Positions 1 to 8,178 of a stretch of DNA of 42,095 nt are shown here, piece by piece. A program made the translations under genes and the position numbers. The stretch lies in contig LADW01000017.1 of NCBI GenBank assembly GCA_000961695.1, positions 1-42,095 on the forward strand, read 5' to 3'. Source of the DNA: Hyphomonadaceae bacterium BRH_c29. GTDB taxonomy: Bacteria; Pseudomonadota; Alphaproteobacteria; Caulobacterales; Hyphomonadaceae. The first letter of the stretch is position 1, and each line of letters opens with the position of its first letter. A model generated the notes under the pieces. The model was not told where the DNA came from. It did not search any database and was given only the letters and a program-made list of their open reading frames with translations.

Positions 1-459
1 TGGGCGGTCGTCGCGTGTTACCGCAAGCGCTGGGCGATCGAGCAGATGTTCCGTACCCTCAAGACGCAGGGCTTCGATATCGAAGGCCTGCGGATCGAGG
101 AGCGCCAGCCGCGTGACAAGCTCATAACCGCGGCGCTCATCGCCGCCGTTGCCATCCAGCAACTCGTCCATGCCCGTGACGGAGGCCCCGGTCCGTTACG
201 CCCTTGCAGCGACGCCTTCGAGCCTGACGACATTCCCCTCCTCGAAGCCTTCTGCGCCAAGCTCGAGGGCAAAACCCTGCGGCAGAAAAACCCCCATCCC
301 AAAGGCTCTCTCGCCTATGCCGCATGGGTCTGCGCCCGCCTCGGCGGATGGACAGGATACTATGGAAAACCGGGGCCCGTCGTCATGCTACAAGGTTGGC
401 TCGAAATCCAAGCCGCCAAAAAATCACTCCATACCCTCGGCTTCAAACCCAATGTGTGA
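1..459 (+). mobile_element. IS4-type transposase, 3' part (5' end outside window)
   Basis: The reading frame is open from base 1 to the stop at 457-459 and encodes the C-terminal part of a DDE transposase. Residues Y7, R10, E14 and K21 of the visible frame fit the IS4-family YREK signature (Y-x2-R-x3-E-x6-K), and this Glu is the last catalytic acid of the DDE triad. After it come a hydrophobic segment (about residues 41-55) and a basic tail, as in IS4-family ends. The catalytic Asp residues and the left end of the element lie outside the window, so I cannot say whether it is intact. No terminal inverted repeat could be assigned without the other end. The element stops about 60 bp from smpB. 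Confidence 0.8.
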
Positions 460-487
460 ATCTGGTAGCCCTCTGGGAGAGGGGGGG

Positions 488-525
488 CCCGCGCCCGAAG
501 GGCGTGGGAGGTGAGGGCTCTCACC
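488..525. repeat. paired hairpins between the transposase and smpB
   Basis: Two adjacent inverted repeats are visible. The first has a 9-bp stem (488-496 with 500-508, one G-T pair) closed by GAA. The second has a 6-bp stem, GGTGAG (510-515) with CTCACC (520-525), and overlaps the smpB stop codon. They may terminate transcription or belong to a dispersed GC-rich palindromic repeat. No T-run follows on either strand, so rho-independent termination is uncertain. Confidence 0.4.
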
Positions 526-1000
526 CCTCCTTCATGATCCTTGCCTTCTGCCTGTCCCAGTCGCGTTTCGCTTCGACATTGCGTTTGTCGAAGTTCTTGC
601 GGCCGGTGGCGGTGCCGATCAGGAGTTTGGCCATGCCGCGGTCGTTGAAATAGAATTTCAGCGGTACGATGGTGCGTCCTGCCCGTTCGACCTCTTGCGA
701 CAGCTTCGCCAGTTCCCGTTTTGACACGAGCAGTTTCCGTTTGCGGCGCGGTTCGTGGTTGAAGCGGTTGGCGCCCTTGTAGGTCTGGATCTCGCAATTG
801 ATCAGCCACAGCTCACCGCCCTCGGGACTGACATAGGACTCGGCGATATTGGCCTTGCCTTCGCGCAGGGATTTGACCTCGGAGCCGAGCAGCATGATGC
901 CGGCTTCAAGCGTGTCTTCCACTTCATAGTCGCGGCGTGACCGGCGGTTTTCCGCGATCATCCCGTCAGAGCGGCCTTTGGTTTGTGCGTTCTTAGCCAT
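521..1000 (-). CDS. smpB: SsrA-binding protein SmpB
   Basis: SmpB binds tmRNA and delivers it to stalled ribosomes in trans-translation. The 159-residue product has the usual family length and layout: an N-terminal segment leading into the conserved '[16 protein letters not shown]' stretch (about residues 37-52), a 'Y...[10 protein letters not shown]' strand region, the '[11 protein letters not shown]' segment and the '[16 protein letters not shown]' strand. A basic 'GRKNFDKR' stretch precedes a lysine/arginine-rich tail ending in KEG, which enters the mRNA channel in known structures. It lies 9 bp downstream of dapA on the same strand, a common alphaproteobacterial arrangement, so the two are probably cotranscribed. 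The ATG at 1000 is the only sensible start. Its Shine-Dalgarno (SD) match is weak. Confidence 0.97.
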   Translation of the reverse strand: MAKNAQTKGRSDGMIAENRRSRRDYEVEDTLEAGIMLLGSEVKSLREGKANIAESYVSPEGGELWLINCEIQTYKGANRFNHEPRRKRKLLVSKRELAKLSQEVERAGRTIVPLKFYFNDRGMAKLLIGTATGRKNFDKRNVEAKRDWDRQKARIMKEG

Positions 1001-1009
1001 GGGCTCTAT

Positions 1010-1891
1010 TTAGGCATGAAGCCCGGCCAGCGCCATGGCTGCATCGATCTGTTCACGCGCGGCGGCATCTGGCGGGGTCAGCGGCAGGCGCACGTCAGGC
1101 TCGCAGAGGCCGAGGCGGTGGAGGACGTATTTGGCCGGTCCCGGCGAGGGCGCGCAGAACATGGCCTTGTGCAGGGCGATCAGGCGGCGCTCGATGGCGC
1201 GGGCGGTGTCGAGGTCGCCGTCATTGAACGCCTTGTGCATCAGCGCGCAGGATTCCGGCATCACGTTCGCGGTGACCGAGATGCAGCCGAGGCCGCCCAT
1301 GGCGAGGTGGCCAAGGGCAATCGGATCGTCGCCGCAGAGCTGGTAGAATTGTTCCCCTTCCCCGATCAGGGCGGCGTGCTGTGACACACGGCCCAGGTCA
1401 CCCGAGGCGTCCTTGATGCCGACCACGTTCGGCAGGCGGGCAAGCCGGGCAACCGTCTCGGCGGACATGTCGATCACGGTGCGACCCGGCACGTTGTAAA
1501 GAAACACAGGCAGGGCGACGGCATCATTAATCGCCTTGAAATGGGCGTAGAGACCGTCCTGATTTGGCTTGTTGTAGTAAGGGCAGACGACCAGCGCGGC
1601 ATCAGCGCCAGCGGCTTTGGCGTGCGCGACGAGGTCAATCGCCTCGTCGGTGGCGTTGGAGCCGGCGCCCGCGATGACCGGGACGCGTCCTGCAGCAACT
1701 TCTACACAAAGCGTAACAACGTCCTTGTGTTCTTCGGTGCTCAAAGTAGAGGTTTCACCCGTCGTGCCGACCGGCACAAGGGCGGCTGAGCCCCCGGCGA
1801 TCTGACGTTCGACCAGCGCGGCAAAGGCCTTCCGGTCCACGGCCCCATTCTTGAATGGGGTGACCAGCGCTGGGATTGATCCATGAAACAT
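1010..1891 (-). CDS. dapA: 4-hydroxy-tetrahydrodipicolinate synthase
   Basis: DapA condenses pyruvate with aspartate semialdehyde, the first committed step towards lysine and diaminopimelate. From the ATG at 1891 the protein has 293 residues, close to the E. coli enzyme, and begins with the typical '[13 protein letters not shown]'. Visible family motifs are '[13 protein letters not shown]' (substrate loop), '[10 protein letters not shown]', '[13 protein letters not shown]' with the catalytic Tyr, and 'VGIKDASGD' carrying the Schiff-base Lys. An in-frame ATG at 1933 would add 14 residues and has a better SD-like sequence, so the start is not certain. The family N-terminus favours 1891. The gene is divergent from the lytic transglycosylase and leads into smpB. 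Confidence 0.96.
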   Translation of the reverse strand: MFHGSIPALVTPFKNGAVDRKAFAALVERQIAGGSAALVPVGTTGETSTLSTEEHKDVVTLCVEVAAGRVPVIAGAGSNATDEAIDLVAHAKAAGADAALVVCPYYNKPNQDGLYAHFKAINDAVALPVFLYNVPGRTVIDMSAETVARLARLPNVVGIKDASGDLGRVSQHAALIGEGEQFYQLCGDDPIALGHLAMGGLGCISVTANVMPESCALMHKAFNDGDLDTARAIERRLIALHKAMFCAPSPGPAKYVLHRLGLCEPDVRLPLTPPDAAAREQIDAAMALAGLHA

Positions 1892-1995
1892 CGTAATATT
1901 GCCGCGATTCAGGTGTTGTTTGGAATGATCCATATATGAATCGCCTCTGCCTTCCCACGCTTTGGCTCAGAAATAAACACCCGGTGACAACTCAT

Positions 1996-4017
1996 ATGAT
2001 CCGACCCGTCGCGCTTTCCCTGTTTGCCGTCCTCGCCGCTTCCGGCGCCGCTGCCGCTGGCATGCCGGAGTCACCGAGCCTGAAGCCGGACCGGCCCTAT
2101 GCCTCCACGGCGACCGACTCGAAGAACGCCGAGATCCTCCACAAGGCGCTGGCCGCGGCCGAGCGCTATGACTGGAAAGAAGTGGCGAGCCTGCAGCAAC
2201 AGGCCACAGATCCCGCCGTGCGCGACCTGATCATGTGGACGCGCGCCAGCGAAGGCGTGCCGGGCATGGGCTTCTCGGAGGTCAACGACGCGCTGACCCG
2301 CCTGTCCGACTGGCCGAAGACCGGCAATATGCGCGCCCGCGCCGAAGAAATCATCGAACTCTCTTCCCTCTCTGCCACCCAACGGATCGACTGGCTGAAA
2401 GCCTCCGGCCCCCGCACCGGCGAGGGCAAGGTCGCGCTGGCCAATGCCCTGCGCGAAGTGGGCAAGATGGACGACGCCATGGAGGTCATCCGTGACGCCT
2501 GGCACAGCAATTCCATGGACCGCACGCTGGAGCGTCAGGTTCTGGCCCGGTTCGGCGGCAAGCTGACCCAGGAGGACCACCGCGCCCGCGTCGAGTTCCT
2601 GCTCTGGACCAACCAGCGCACAGCTGCCGCGAACCTGAAACAGCTGCTGACGCCGGACTATCGCAAACTGGTCGATGCCCGCATCGCGCTGGCCGGCCGC
2701 TCCAGAAATGTCGATGCGCTGGTCAATGCTGTGCCGGAAAACCTGCAGGACAATCCGGGCCTTCTGTATGACCGCGCCCGCTGGCGCCGCGCGCATGGCA
2801 ACCAGGACGGGGCCATTCCGCTGCTGACGGCGATCAATGGCAAGGACATCCCGGAAGCCGGGCGCACCAAGCTTTGGAAAGAACGCTCCATCGCGCTGCG
2901 CAGCGACCTGAAGGACGGCCAGTGGAAGCGCGCCTACCAGCTCGCCTCCCCGCACGGCATGGAAGAAGGCGCCGACTTTGCCGATGCCGAATGGGTGTCC
3001 GGCTGGATTGCGCTGCGTATGAACAGCGATCCGGAACGGGCGCTGCAACACTTCGAAACGATGACCGAAGGCGTGTCGACGCCGATCAGCCTGGCGCGCG
3101 GTGAGTACTGGACGGGCCGCGCCGAAGCAGCCCTCGGCGAGACAGCGCGGGCGCAGGTCGCCTATCTCGACGCCGCTGCTCACAAATCCACCTATTACGG
3201 CCAGCTCGCGGCGGAAGAAGTCGGCGACAAGCAGATCTATTTCGCGCCAGCCTCTCAGCCGACGGATGCAGACATTGCCGCCTTTGAAGGCCGCCCCATG
3301 GTCAAGGCCCTGCGCCTTCTGGGCGAGGCCGGCGAAACGCAATTGTTCCGCACCTTCGCCTATCACCTCGACGACCTTCTGGAGTCCGAGGCGGACTATA
3401 TCCAGCTCTCGCAGCTGGCCGCCGAATACCACGTGCCGGACATTGGCGTGCGGGGCGCAAAAGCCGGTCTCGCCAAGGGCATTATTGCCACCGACGCGGC
3501 CTATCCGCTGGTCTCCTATCCGCTGCTGAAAGAGCCGCAGGTGGAACGCTCGCTGATGCTGGCTCTGTCGCGTCAGGAAAGCGAGATGAACCCGAGCGCG
3601 GTGTCTTATGTCGGCGCACGCGGCCTGATGCAGTTCATGCCGGCAACCGCGTCGCGCGAAGCGAAGCTCTCCGGCCTGCCCTATCGCCAGTCATGGCTGA
3701 CGGATGATCCGGGCTACAACATGACGCTCGGCGGTCAGCATCTCGACTATCTGCTGAACCGGTTCAATGGCAGCTATATCATGACGGCGGCGGCCTATAA
3801 TGCCGGTCCGACGCGGCCCTCACAGTGGATCGCCGACTATGGCGACCCGCGCACCGGCGACGTCGATCCGATCGACTGGGTGGAGTTCATCCCGTTCAGC
3901 GAGACGCGCAACTATGTGCAGCGCATCATCGAGAACACGCAGGTCTACCGTTCCCGCATCTCCGGCAAGCCGGAAGAGATCCAGATCCAGGAAGACCTGA
4001 AGCGCGGCGAGGAATAA
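1996..4017 (+). CDS. Soluble lytic murein transglycosylase, Slt70-like
   Basis: This periplasmic enzyme cleaves the MurNAc-GlcNAc bond of peptidoglycan, forming 1,6-anhydro ends. The ATG at 1996 opens directly with a signal peptide (MIRPVALSLFAVLAASGAAAA), so it is preferred over the in-frame ATG at 1936. The 673-residue product has a long alpha-helical superhelical region (about 30-500) and a C-terminal goose-lysozyme-like domain. That domain has the catalytic Glu at about residue 528 (SRQESEMNPSA), GLMQ at 543-546 and AYNAG at 600-604, the three signatures of family 1A enzymes. It is divergent from dapA. The 104-bp gap holds both promoters, but no clear consensus boxes were seen. A folded repeat follows the stop. 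Confidence 0.94.
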   Translation: MIRPVALSLFAVLAASGAAAAGMPESPSLKPDRPYASTATDSKNAEILHKALAAAERYDWKEVASLQQQATDPAVRDLIMWTRASEGVPGMGFSEVNDALTRLSDWPKTGNMRARAEEIIELSSLSATQRIDWLKASGPRTGEGKVALANALREVGKMDDAMEVIRDAWHSNSMDRTLERQVLARFGGKLTQEDHRARVEFLLWTNQRTAAANLKQLLTPDYRKLVDARIALAGRSRNVDALVNAVPENLQDNPGLLYDRARWRRAHGNQDGAIPLLTAINGKDIPEAGRTKLWKERSIALRSDLKDGQWKRAYQLASPHGMEEGADFADAEWVSGWIALRMNSDPERALQHFETMTEGVSTPISLARGEYWTGRAEAALGETARAQVAYLDAAAHKSTYYGQLAAEEVGDKQIYFAPASQPTDADIAAFEGRPMVKALRLLGEAGETQLFRTFAYHLDDLLESEADYIQLSQLAAEYHVPDIGVRGAKAGLAKGIIATDAAYPLVSYPLLKEPQVERSLMLALSRQESEMNPSAVSYVGARGLMQFMPATASREAKLSGLPYRQSWLTDDPGYNMTLGGQHLDYLLNRFNGSYIMTAAAYNAGPTRPSQWIADYGDPRTGDVDPIDWVEFIPFSETRNYVQRIIENTQVYRSRISGKPEEIQIQEDLKRGEE

Positions 4018-4039
4018 ACTTCCTCAGCACACAATGCAA

Positions 4040-4142
4040 TTTGTGTCATCCCGGAAAACCCGCAGGGTTTATCCGGGACATCGTTCGCAGGTCGGCAAAA
4101 GGGTCCCGGATATTTGCTGCGCAAATTCCGGGATGACACAAA
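4040..4142. repeat. Cloverleaf-like palindromic intergenic repeat
   Basis: A perfect 17-bp inverted repeat (4040-4056 with 4126-4142, core TGTCATCCCGGAA) encloses three smaller stems. These are AAACCC...GGGTTT (near 4057-4070), ATCCGGGA (4071-4078) with TCCCGGAT (4104-4111), and TTTGC...GCAAA (4113-4125). The whole element can fold into a branched cruciform or RNA cloverleaf. It fills the convergent gap between the lytic transglycosylase and the thiamine-diphosphate enzyme. The TCATCCCGGA...TCCGGGATGA pattern resembles dispersed palindromes I associate with alphaproteobacterial genomes. Function as a bidirectional terminator or mobile REP-like unit is inference. Confidence 0.75.
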
Positions 4143-4153
4143 CGGCCGATACC

Positions 4154-5725
4154 CTACCGCGCCGGAACGTGCGCGGCGATGAGTTGCGGGCCTTCGGCGG
4201 CGAAGGCGCGTTCGAGGGCGGCGTCGAATTCTTCCGCCGTCCACGCATCCTGAGCGGGCACACCCTGCGCTTCTGACAGTTTCACCCAATCGATTTCCGG
4301 CTGGCCGAGTTCCAGCATGGACTTTGCCGTCGGGCCGGGATTGCCAGCGCCGGTGCGGGCCAGCTCGATGTTCAGGATACGGTAGGAATGGTTGACGAAG
4401 ACGACCGTGACCACATTGGCTTGTTCACGCGCCATGCTCCACAGGGCCTGATTGGTATACATGCCTGCGCCATCGCCGGTGAGGCAAAGCGTCTTGCGGT
4501 CCGGCGCAGCCACAGCGGCGCCGAGCGCGAGCGGCATGCCCATGCCGATGGCGCCGCCGGTCAGCATCATCCAGTCGTGCGGCTGGGCGCGCTGGGTGGT
4601 CAGGAAACATGGCAGGCCGTTGGAGACGGCATCATCGGAGACGAACGCGCCTTCCGGAAGATGACGGGAGATCGACATGCCGATCGTCATCGCGTTGAGG
4701 TCGCCGGACGGCATGGAGGGCGTTTCCAGCGGGGCGAAGCCTGCGCTGTCTTTCGCGCCGATAGCATCAGCGAGGGCTTCGAGGATGGCGGCGCTGTCGC
4801 TTTCCGGGCCGCCGACAATGTAGGGCGTGCAGCCTTCCGGCACGAGCACGGATGGCTTGCCCGGATAGGAGAAGAAGGCGACGGGCACCTGCGTGCCGGC
4901 GACCAGCATCAGGTCTGCGCCTTCAAGGTCTGCCACGGCGCCCTCGGCGAAATACTGCATCCGGTCCGGGATGAACACACCGGCGCCGCGGGCCTGACGC
5001 GGGAAGAACGTGTCAGTGATGACGCGGATACCCGCCGCTTTCAGGCGCGCGCCCTGGGCGAGGCCTTCTTTCGTCAGCGCCGTGCCATTGATCAGGATGA
5101 CCGGCTTTTTCGCGTCTTTAAGCTTGCGGGCGGCAGCCTCGATGCGGGCAGCATCCGGCTTGCGCAGCATCGGGCGCGCGCGGCGTTTGCCGGGCTTGCC
5201 ACCCTCGGTCCAGGCCGTATCGGCGGGCAGCAGAAGGCTGACCGGACCGGATACAGGGCCGAAGCTTGCCTCCCAGGCTTCAGCTGCCAGATCGCCTGCG
5301 GAGGCGACCGTGTCGGCAGACTTGATCCAGTTCGAGTTCGGCCCGGCAAGGCCCATGATGTTGGAGGTGAGCGGCGCGTCATAGCGCAGGTGCGGCACGG
5401 CATGGTCGCCGATGACATTGATCATCGGGGTCCAGGCACGCTTGGCATTATGGATGTTCGCCCCGCCGTTCAGGTAGCCCGCGCCAAGGTGCAGCAGCGT
5501 CATGGCCGGACCGCCGGTGACCCGCGCATGGCCGTCGGCTGCGCCCGTGGCGACGCCTTCGAACAGGCAGAGCACCGAATGGATGCGCGGCTCATGGTCG
5601 AGCGCGGTGACGAGGTGCATTTCGGACGTGCCGGGATTGGCGAAGCAGGCGGTGACGCCATGGTCGGCAAGGGTCGAGACGAGCGCTTCAGCGCCGGACA
5701 TGGTTTGAACCTGTGTATCGGCCAT
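4154..5725 (-). CDS. Thiamine-diphosphate enzyme, acetolactate synthase large-subunit-like
   Basis: The 523-residue protein has the three-domain layout of thiamine-diphosphate (ThDP) decarboxylases/synthases. The N-terminal PYR domain contains 'CFANPGTSEMH' and the catalytic Glu at residue 56 (LFEGVATGAADG). A central domain follows, and the C-terminal PP domain has the GDG diphosphate/Mg motif at 417-419. The sequence reads like proteins annotated 'acetolactate synthase large subunit' or benzoylformate decarboxylase-like. However, no regulatory small subunit (IlvH type) lies beside it, and it is shorter than true IlvB. A role in branched-chain synthesis is therefore doubtful, and a 2-keto acid decarboxylase is equally possible. 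The ATG at 5725 has a good AAGGAAA ribosome site. The gene is convergent with the lytic transglycosylase. Confidence 0.85.
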   Translation of the reverse strand: MADTQVQTMSGAEALVSTLADHGVTACFANPGTSEMHLVTALDHEPRIHSVLCLFEGVATGAADGHARVTGGPAMTLLHLGAGYLNGGANIHNAKRAWTPMINVIGDHAVPHLRYDAPLTSNIMGLAGPNSNWIKSADTVASAGDLAAEAWEASFGPVSGPVSLLLPADTAWTEGGKPGKRRARPMLRKPDAARIEAAARKLKDAKKPVILINGTALTKEGLAQGARLKAAGIRVITDTFFPRQARGAGVFIPDRMQYFAEGAVADLEGADLMLVAGTQVPVAFFSYPGKPSVLVPEGCTPYIVGGPESDSAAILEALADAIGAKDSAGFAPLETPSMPSGDLNAMTIGMSISRHLPEGAFVSDDAVSNGLPCFLTTQRAQPHDWMMLTGGAIGMGMPLALGAAVAAPDRKTLCLTGDGAGMYTNQALWSMAREQANVVTVVFVNHSYRILNIELARTGAGNPGPTAKSMLELGQPEIDWVKLSEAQGVPAQDAWTAEEFDAALERAFAAEGPQLIAAHVPAR

Positions 5726-5787
5726 GGTGTTTCCTTTGATCTTGTTTGTTTGAGTATTACAGCAGGTCGAGCTAAAAGTTGATGCGT

Positions 5788-6186
5788 CTATTCGCGTTCA
5801 ATCAAAGAACCGCGTTGTTGTCTGGTCAGCATCCAGCAGGTTGTGCAGCCAATATTCAGAAGCACGAGCAACATCAACCCAATCCAAAATCGGGCATCAA
5901 CTGAACCAGCGGCGACTTCCGAAAACGTCGCGTAACTACACACGGCGCCAGAAGCGAAATTCATGATCACCAAACCCCGAGGGCTTGCAAAGCGACCTGC
6001 GATAAAACGCAAGTTTCCTCTCCAAGTGGCACTGAGAAGGAACGCGATTGAAGCGAAGATCATCGGGCCCCAGAATTTATCTGATTGCCCTGCAGGCGCC
6101 GACAAAACCAGCACGACCCCCAATACAAGCGCCGATGCTGAGATCACCAGCATCAGAACGTTCATTCCGACCAGAACCATTTTCAT
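5788..6186 (-). CDS. Small integral membrane protein, unknown function
   Basis: I do not recognise this 132-residue protein. It is predicted to have four membrane helices (about 5-28, 40-55, 70-90 and 102-122), a short basic loop after helix 2 and a charged C-terminus ending QQRGSLIERE. A CGGAGAT ribosome site precedes the ATG at 6186. The coding sequence is visibly less GC-rich and its codon use less biased than its neighbours, which suggests later acquisition or relaxed selection. It sits alone between the ThDP enzyme and the feruloyl-CoA synthase, all on the minus strand. Confidence 0.65.
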   Translation of the reverse strand: MKMVLVGMNVLMLVISASALVLGVVLVLSAPAGQSDKFWGPMIFASIAFLLSATWRGNLRFIAGRFASPRGLVIMNFASGAVCSYATFSEVAAGSVDARFWIGLMLLVLLNIGCTTCWMLTRQQRGSLIERE

Positions 6187-6273
6187 GTTTTAATCTCCGA
6201 AGTCGCATGTTCTCGCCGCGGACTTGCAGTACATTCTTGTTCTGATCTACATACAGCCCAGTTGATCTGCCTT

Positions 6274-8142
6274 CTACTTGCCAAGGTCGATCACTTCCGC
6301 CGCAGGTGCTGCGGCATAGAGCTTCGCCACGTCGGCCTGGCGCAGGTCCTGCGTGCGGCCCTGGTTGATATAGCCCTTCTCGGTGATCTCCCCGGCATCG
6401 GCGCGCGGCGGGATGGGCTGCAGCAGGATGCGGGCGATGCGTCCGGCCGGATTCGGATGGTGGGCGTTGTGAGCCTTGAGGCCCTCGCGCACCTGTTCGA
6501 TCACTTTCGGATGGCGGGCGAGCTGGTCCATAGGCAGGGCCTCACCCACAAGGCGCTGGCACCAGGCCTCGTTGAGGAAGCCGAGCAGCGTGACATCGCT
6601 CTGATTCAGACCGCAGACCACCGCATCGGACAATGCACCGCCCGTCGCGGCGACGGCCTGCACGCGCACCGTACCGGCTGACACCCATGTGCCATTGGAG
6701 AGCTTGAACTCCTCCGCCGTGCGGCCATCGAAGGCGAGGCCGCGCTCGGGGTTTTCCGGGTCAACGAACTTCACCGCGTCGCCGAGGCAGTAATAGCCTT
6801 CCTCATCGAAGGCTTCAGCGGTCTTGGCGGCGTTGCGGTAATAGCCTGGCGTGACGTTCACGCCTTTGACGCGCAGCTCCATCTTCTCGCCAGCGGGCAC
6901 CATCTTGAACGTATTGCCCGGCAGCGGCAGGCCGATCAGGCCCATCCGGTCATTTGGCCAGTGGACGTTGGACGCGGTCGGCGCGGTCTCGGTCGCGCCA
7001 TAGCCAGCCGACAGAGAGATGCGCTCACCCGTTGTGCGCACGGCGACGGCCTGAATGCGCTCGTAAATGTCCTGCCCCATCGAGGCGCCGCCATAGGCCA
7101 TGCAGACGAGGCGGGAGAAGAACGTGTCGGCGAGGTCCTGATCGTGTTCCAGTTCCGTCGCCAGCGCCGCCCAGGCGGCTGGCACGGTCGTGTGCTGTGT
7201 GGTCGGGATTTCCTTCAGGTTGCGGATCATTGCGGGGAAGCGCGCAGGCGTCGGGGCGCCTTCGTCAATGTAAAGCGTGCCGCCCCAGTCCAGCATGTTG
7301 TGCAGGATGGAATGGGCGCCGTACGTGTGGCTCCAGGGCAGGAAGTTGCACATCACCTGCGCGCCGCCTGTGATCTCGTCGAGGCGCGGCTCGTCCCAGA
7401 CAGAGCGGATCATGCGGGCATTGCAGGCGACCATCGAGTGCAGATTGATAACGGCCTTCGGCTCTCCGGTAGAGCCGGACGTCATCATGTAGCTGGCCAC
7501 GCTGCCTGGCGTCAGACGGTCATAGGCGGCGTCAACCTCGGGGCCGGGCGAGCGACCGAACTGTTCGATGCGGACGGCATCAAAGCCCTCTGGCGCGTCG
7601 CCGCCAAAGATCACGACCCGGCCGTCCACGCCGAGCCCATCCAGCGCGCGCTGATAGGCAGCGCCATCCTCGACATAGATGAATTTCGGTTCGATCAGCT
7701 GGTCGATATATTTCAGGCGGCCAAGGTCTTCCGACAGGAGGGCGTAGGCGGGCGTCACCGGCACGACCGGGCTGCCGGCCCACATGGCGGCGTACTTGAT
7801 CAGCGCATTGTCGATCGCATTGGCGGACAGGATCATGGTCGGCGCATCCGGCCCGGCCCCGGCATCGAGGAAGCCCTGCGCGAGGCGCTTCACCGTGGCG
7901 AGGCCCTGTGCATAGGTCACTTCGCGCCAGCCTTCGCCGCCATCCTTCGGGCGCTCGGCCAGCCAGATCCGGTCAGGGACTTCGGCGGCCCACTTCACCA
8001 GCGGAGCCAGCATGTGGGGCGGGCAGGCCTTCAGCGGCTGGCCGTTTTCAAGATAGATCGTGCCATCTGCGCGGCGGTCCACCGACAGTTTCAGCGGCAG
8101 GTAAGGCACTTCGCGGAAGGCAATATGAGCTGTGTCGGCCAC
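6274..8142 (-). CDS. fcs: Feruloyl-CoA synthase (AMP-dependent acyl-CoA synthetase)
   Basis: Adenylates an aromatic acid such as ferulate or a related hydroxycinnamate and transfers it to CoA, the entry step of phenylpropanoid side-chain degradation. The 622-residue product has the ANL-family P-loop 'TSGSTGEPK' (221-229), the 'YGATETAPT' motif (from 381) and the adenylate-binding 'GYYCLGDAVKF' and 'FDGRTAEEFKL' segments. The overall sequence matches the feruloyl-CoA synthase subgroup rather than acetyl-CoA or long-chain ligases. The start is GTG at 8142 with a GGGGAGAG ribosome site. No enoyl-CoA hydratase/aldolase (ech) or vanillin dehydrogenase lies nearby, so the natural substrate is not confirmed by context. 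It lies 36 bp downstream of the channel gene and may be cotranscribed with it. Confidence 0.85.
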   Translation of the reverse strand: MADTAHIAFREVPYLPLKLSVDRRADGTIYLENGQPLKACPPHMLAPLVKWAAEVPDRIWLAERPKDGGEGWREVTYAQGLATVKRLAQGFLDAGAGPDAPTMILSANAIDNALIKYAAMWAGSPVVPVTPAYALLSEDLGRLKYIDQLIEPKFIYVEDGAAYQRALDGLGVDGRVVIFGGDAPEGFDAVRIEQFGRSPGPEVDAAYDRLTPGSVASYMMTSGSTGEPKAVINLHSMVACNARMIRSVWDEPRLDEITGGAQVMCNFLPWSHTYGAHSILHNMLDWGGTLYIDEGAPTPARFPAMIRNLKEIPTTQHTTVPAAWAALATELEHDQDLADTFFSRLVCMAYGGASMGQDIYERIQAVAVRTTGERISLSAGYGATETAPTASNVHWPNDRMGLIGLPLPGNTFKMVPAGEKMELRVKGVNVTPGYYRNAAKTAEAFDEEGYYCLGDAVKFVDPENPERGLAFDGRTAEEFKLSNGTWVSAGTVRVQAVAATGGALSDAVVCGLNQSDVTLLGFLNEAWCQRLVGEALPMDQLARHPKVIEQVREGLKAHNAHHPNPAGRIARILLQPIPPRADAGEITEKGYINQGRTQDLRQADVAKLYAAAPAAEVIDLGK

Positions 8143-8178
8143 CTTGTGGCTCTCCCCTGATTATTGTTTTTCTCCGGC

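Noticed and set aside
1..525. Complete insertion sequence with both ends
   Set aside because: Only the 3' part is in the window, and no terminal inverted repeat can be paired.
2071..3432. 453-codon minus-strand frame inside the lytic transglycosylase gene
   Set aside because: Shadow frame; the plus-strand transglycosylase is continuous and motif-complete.
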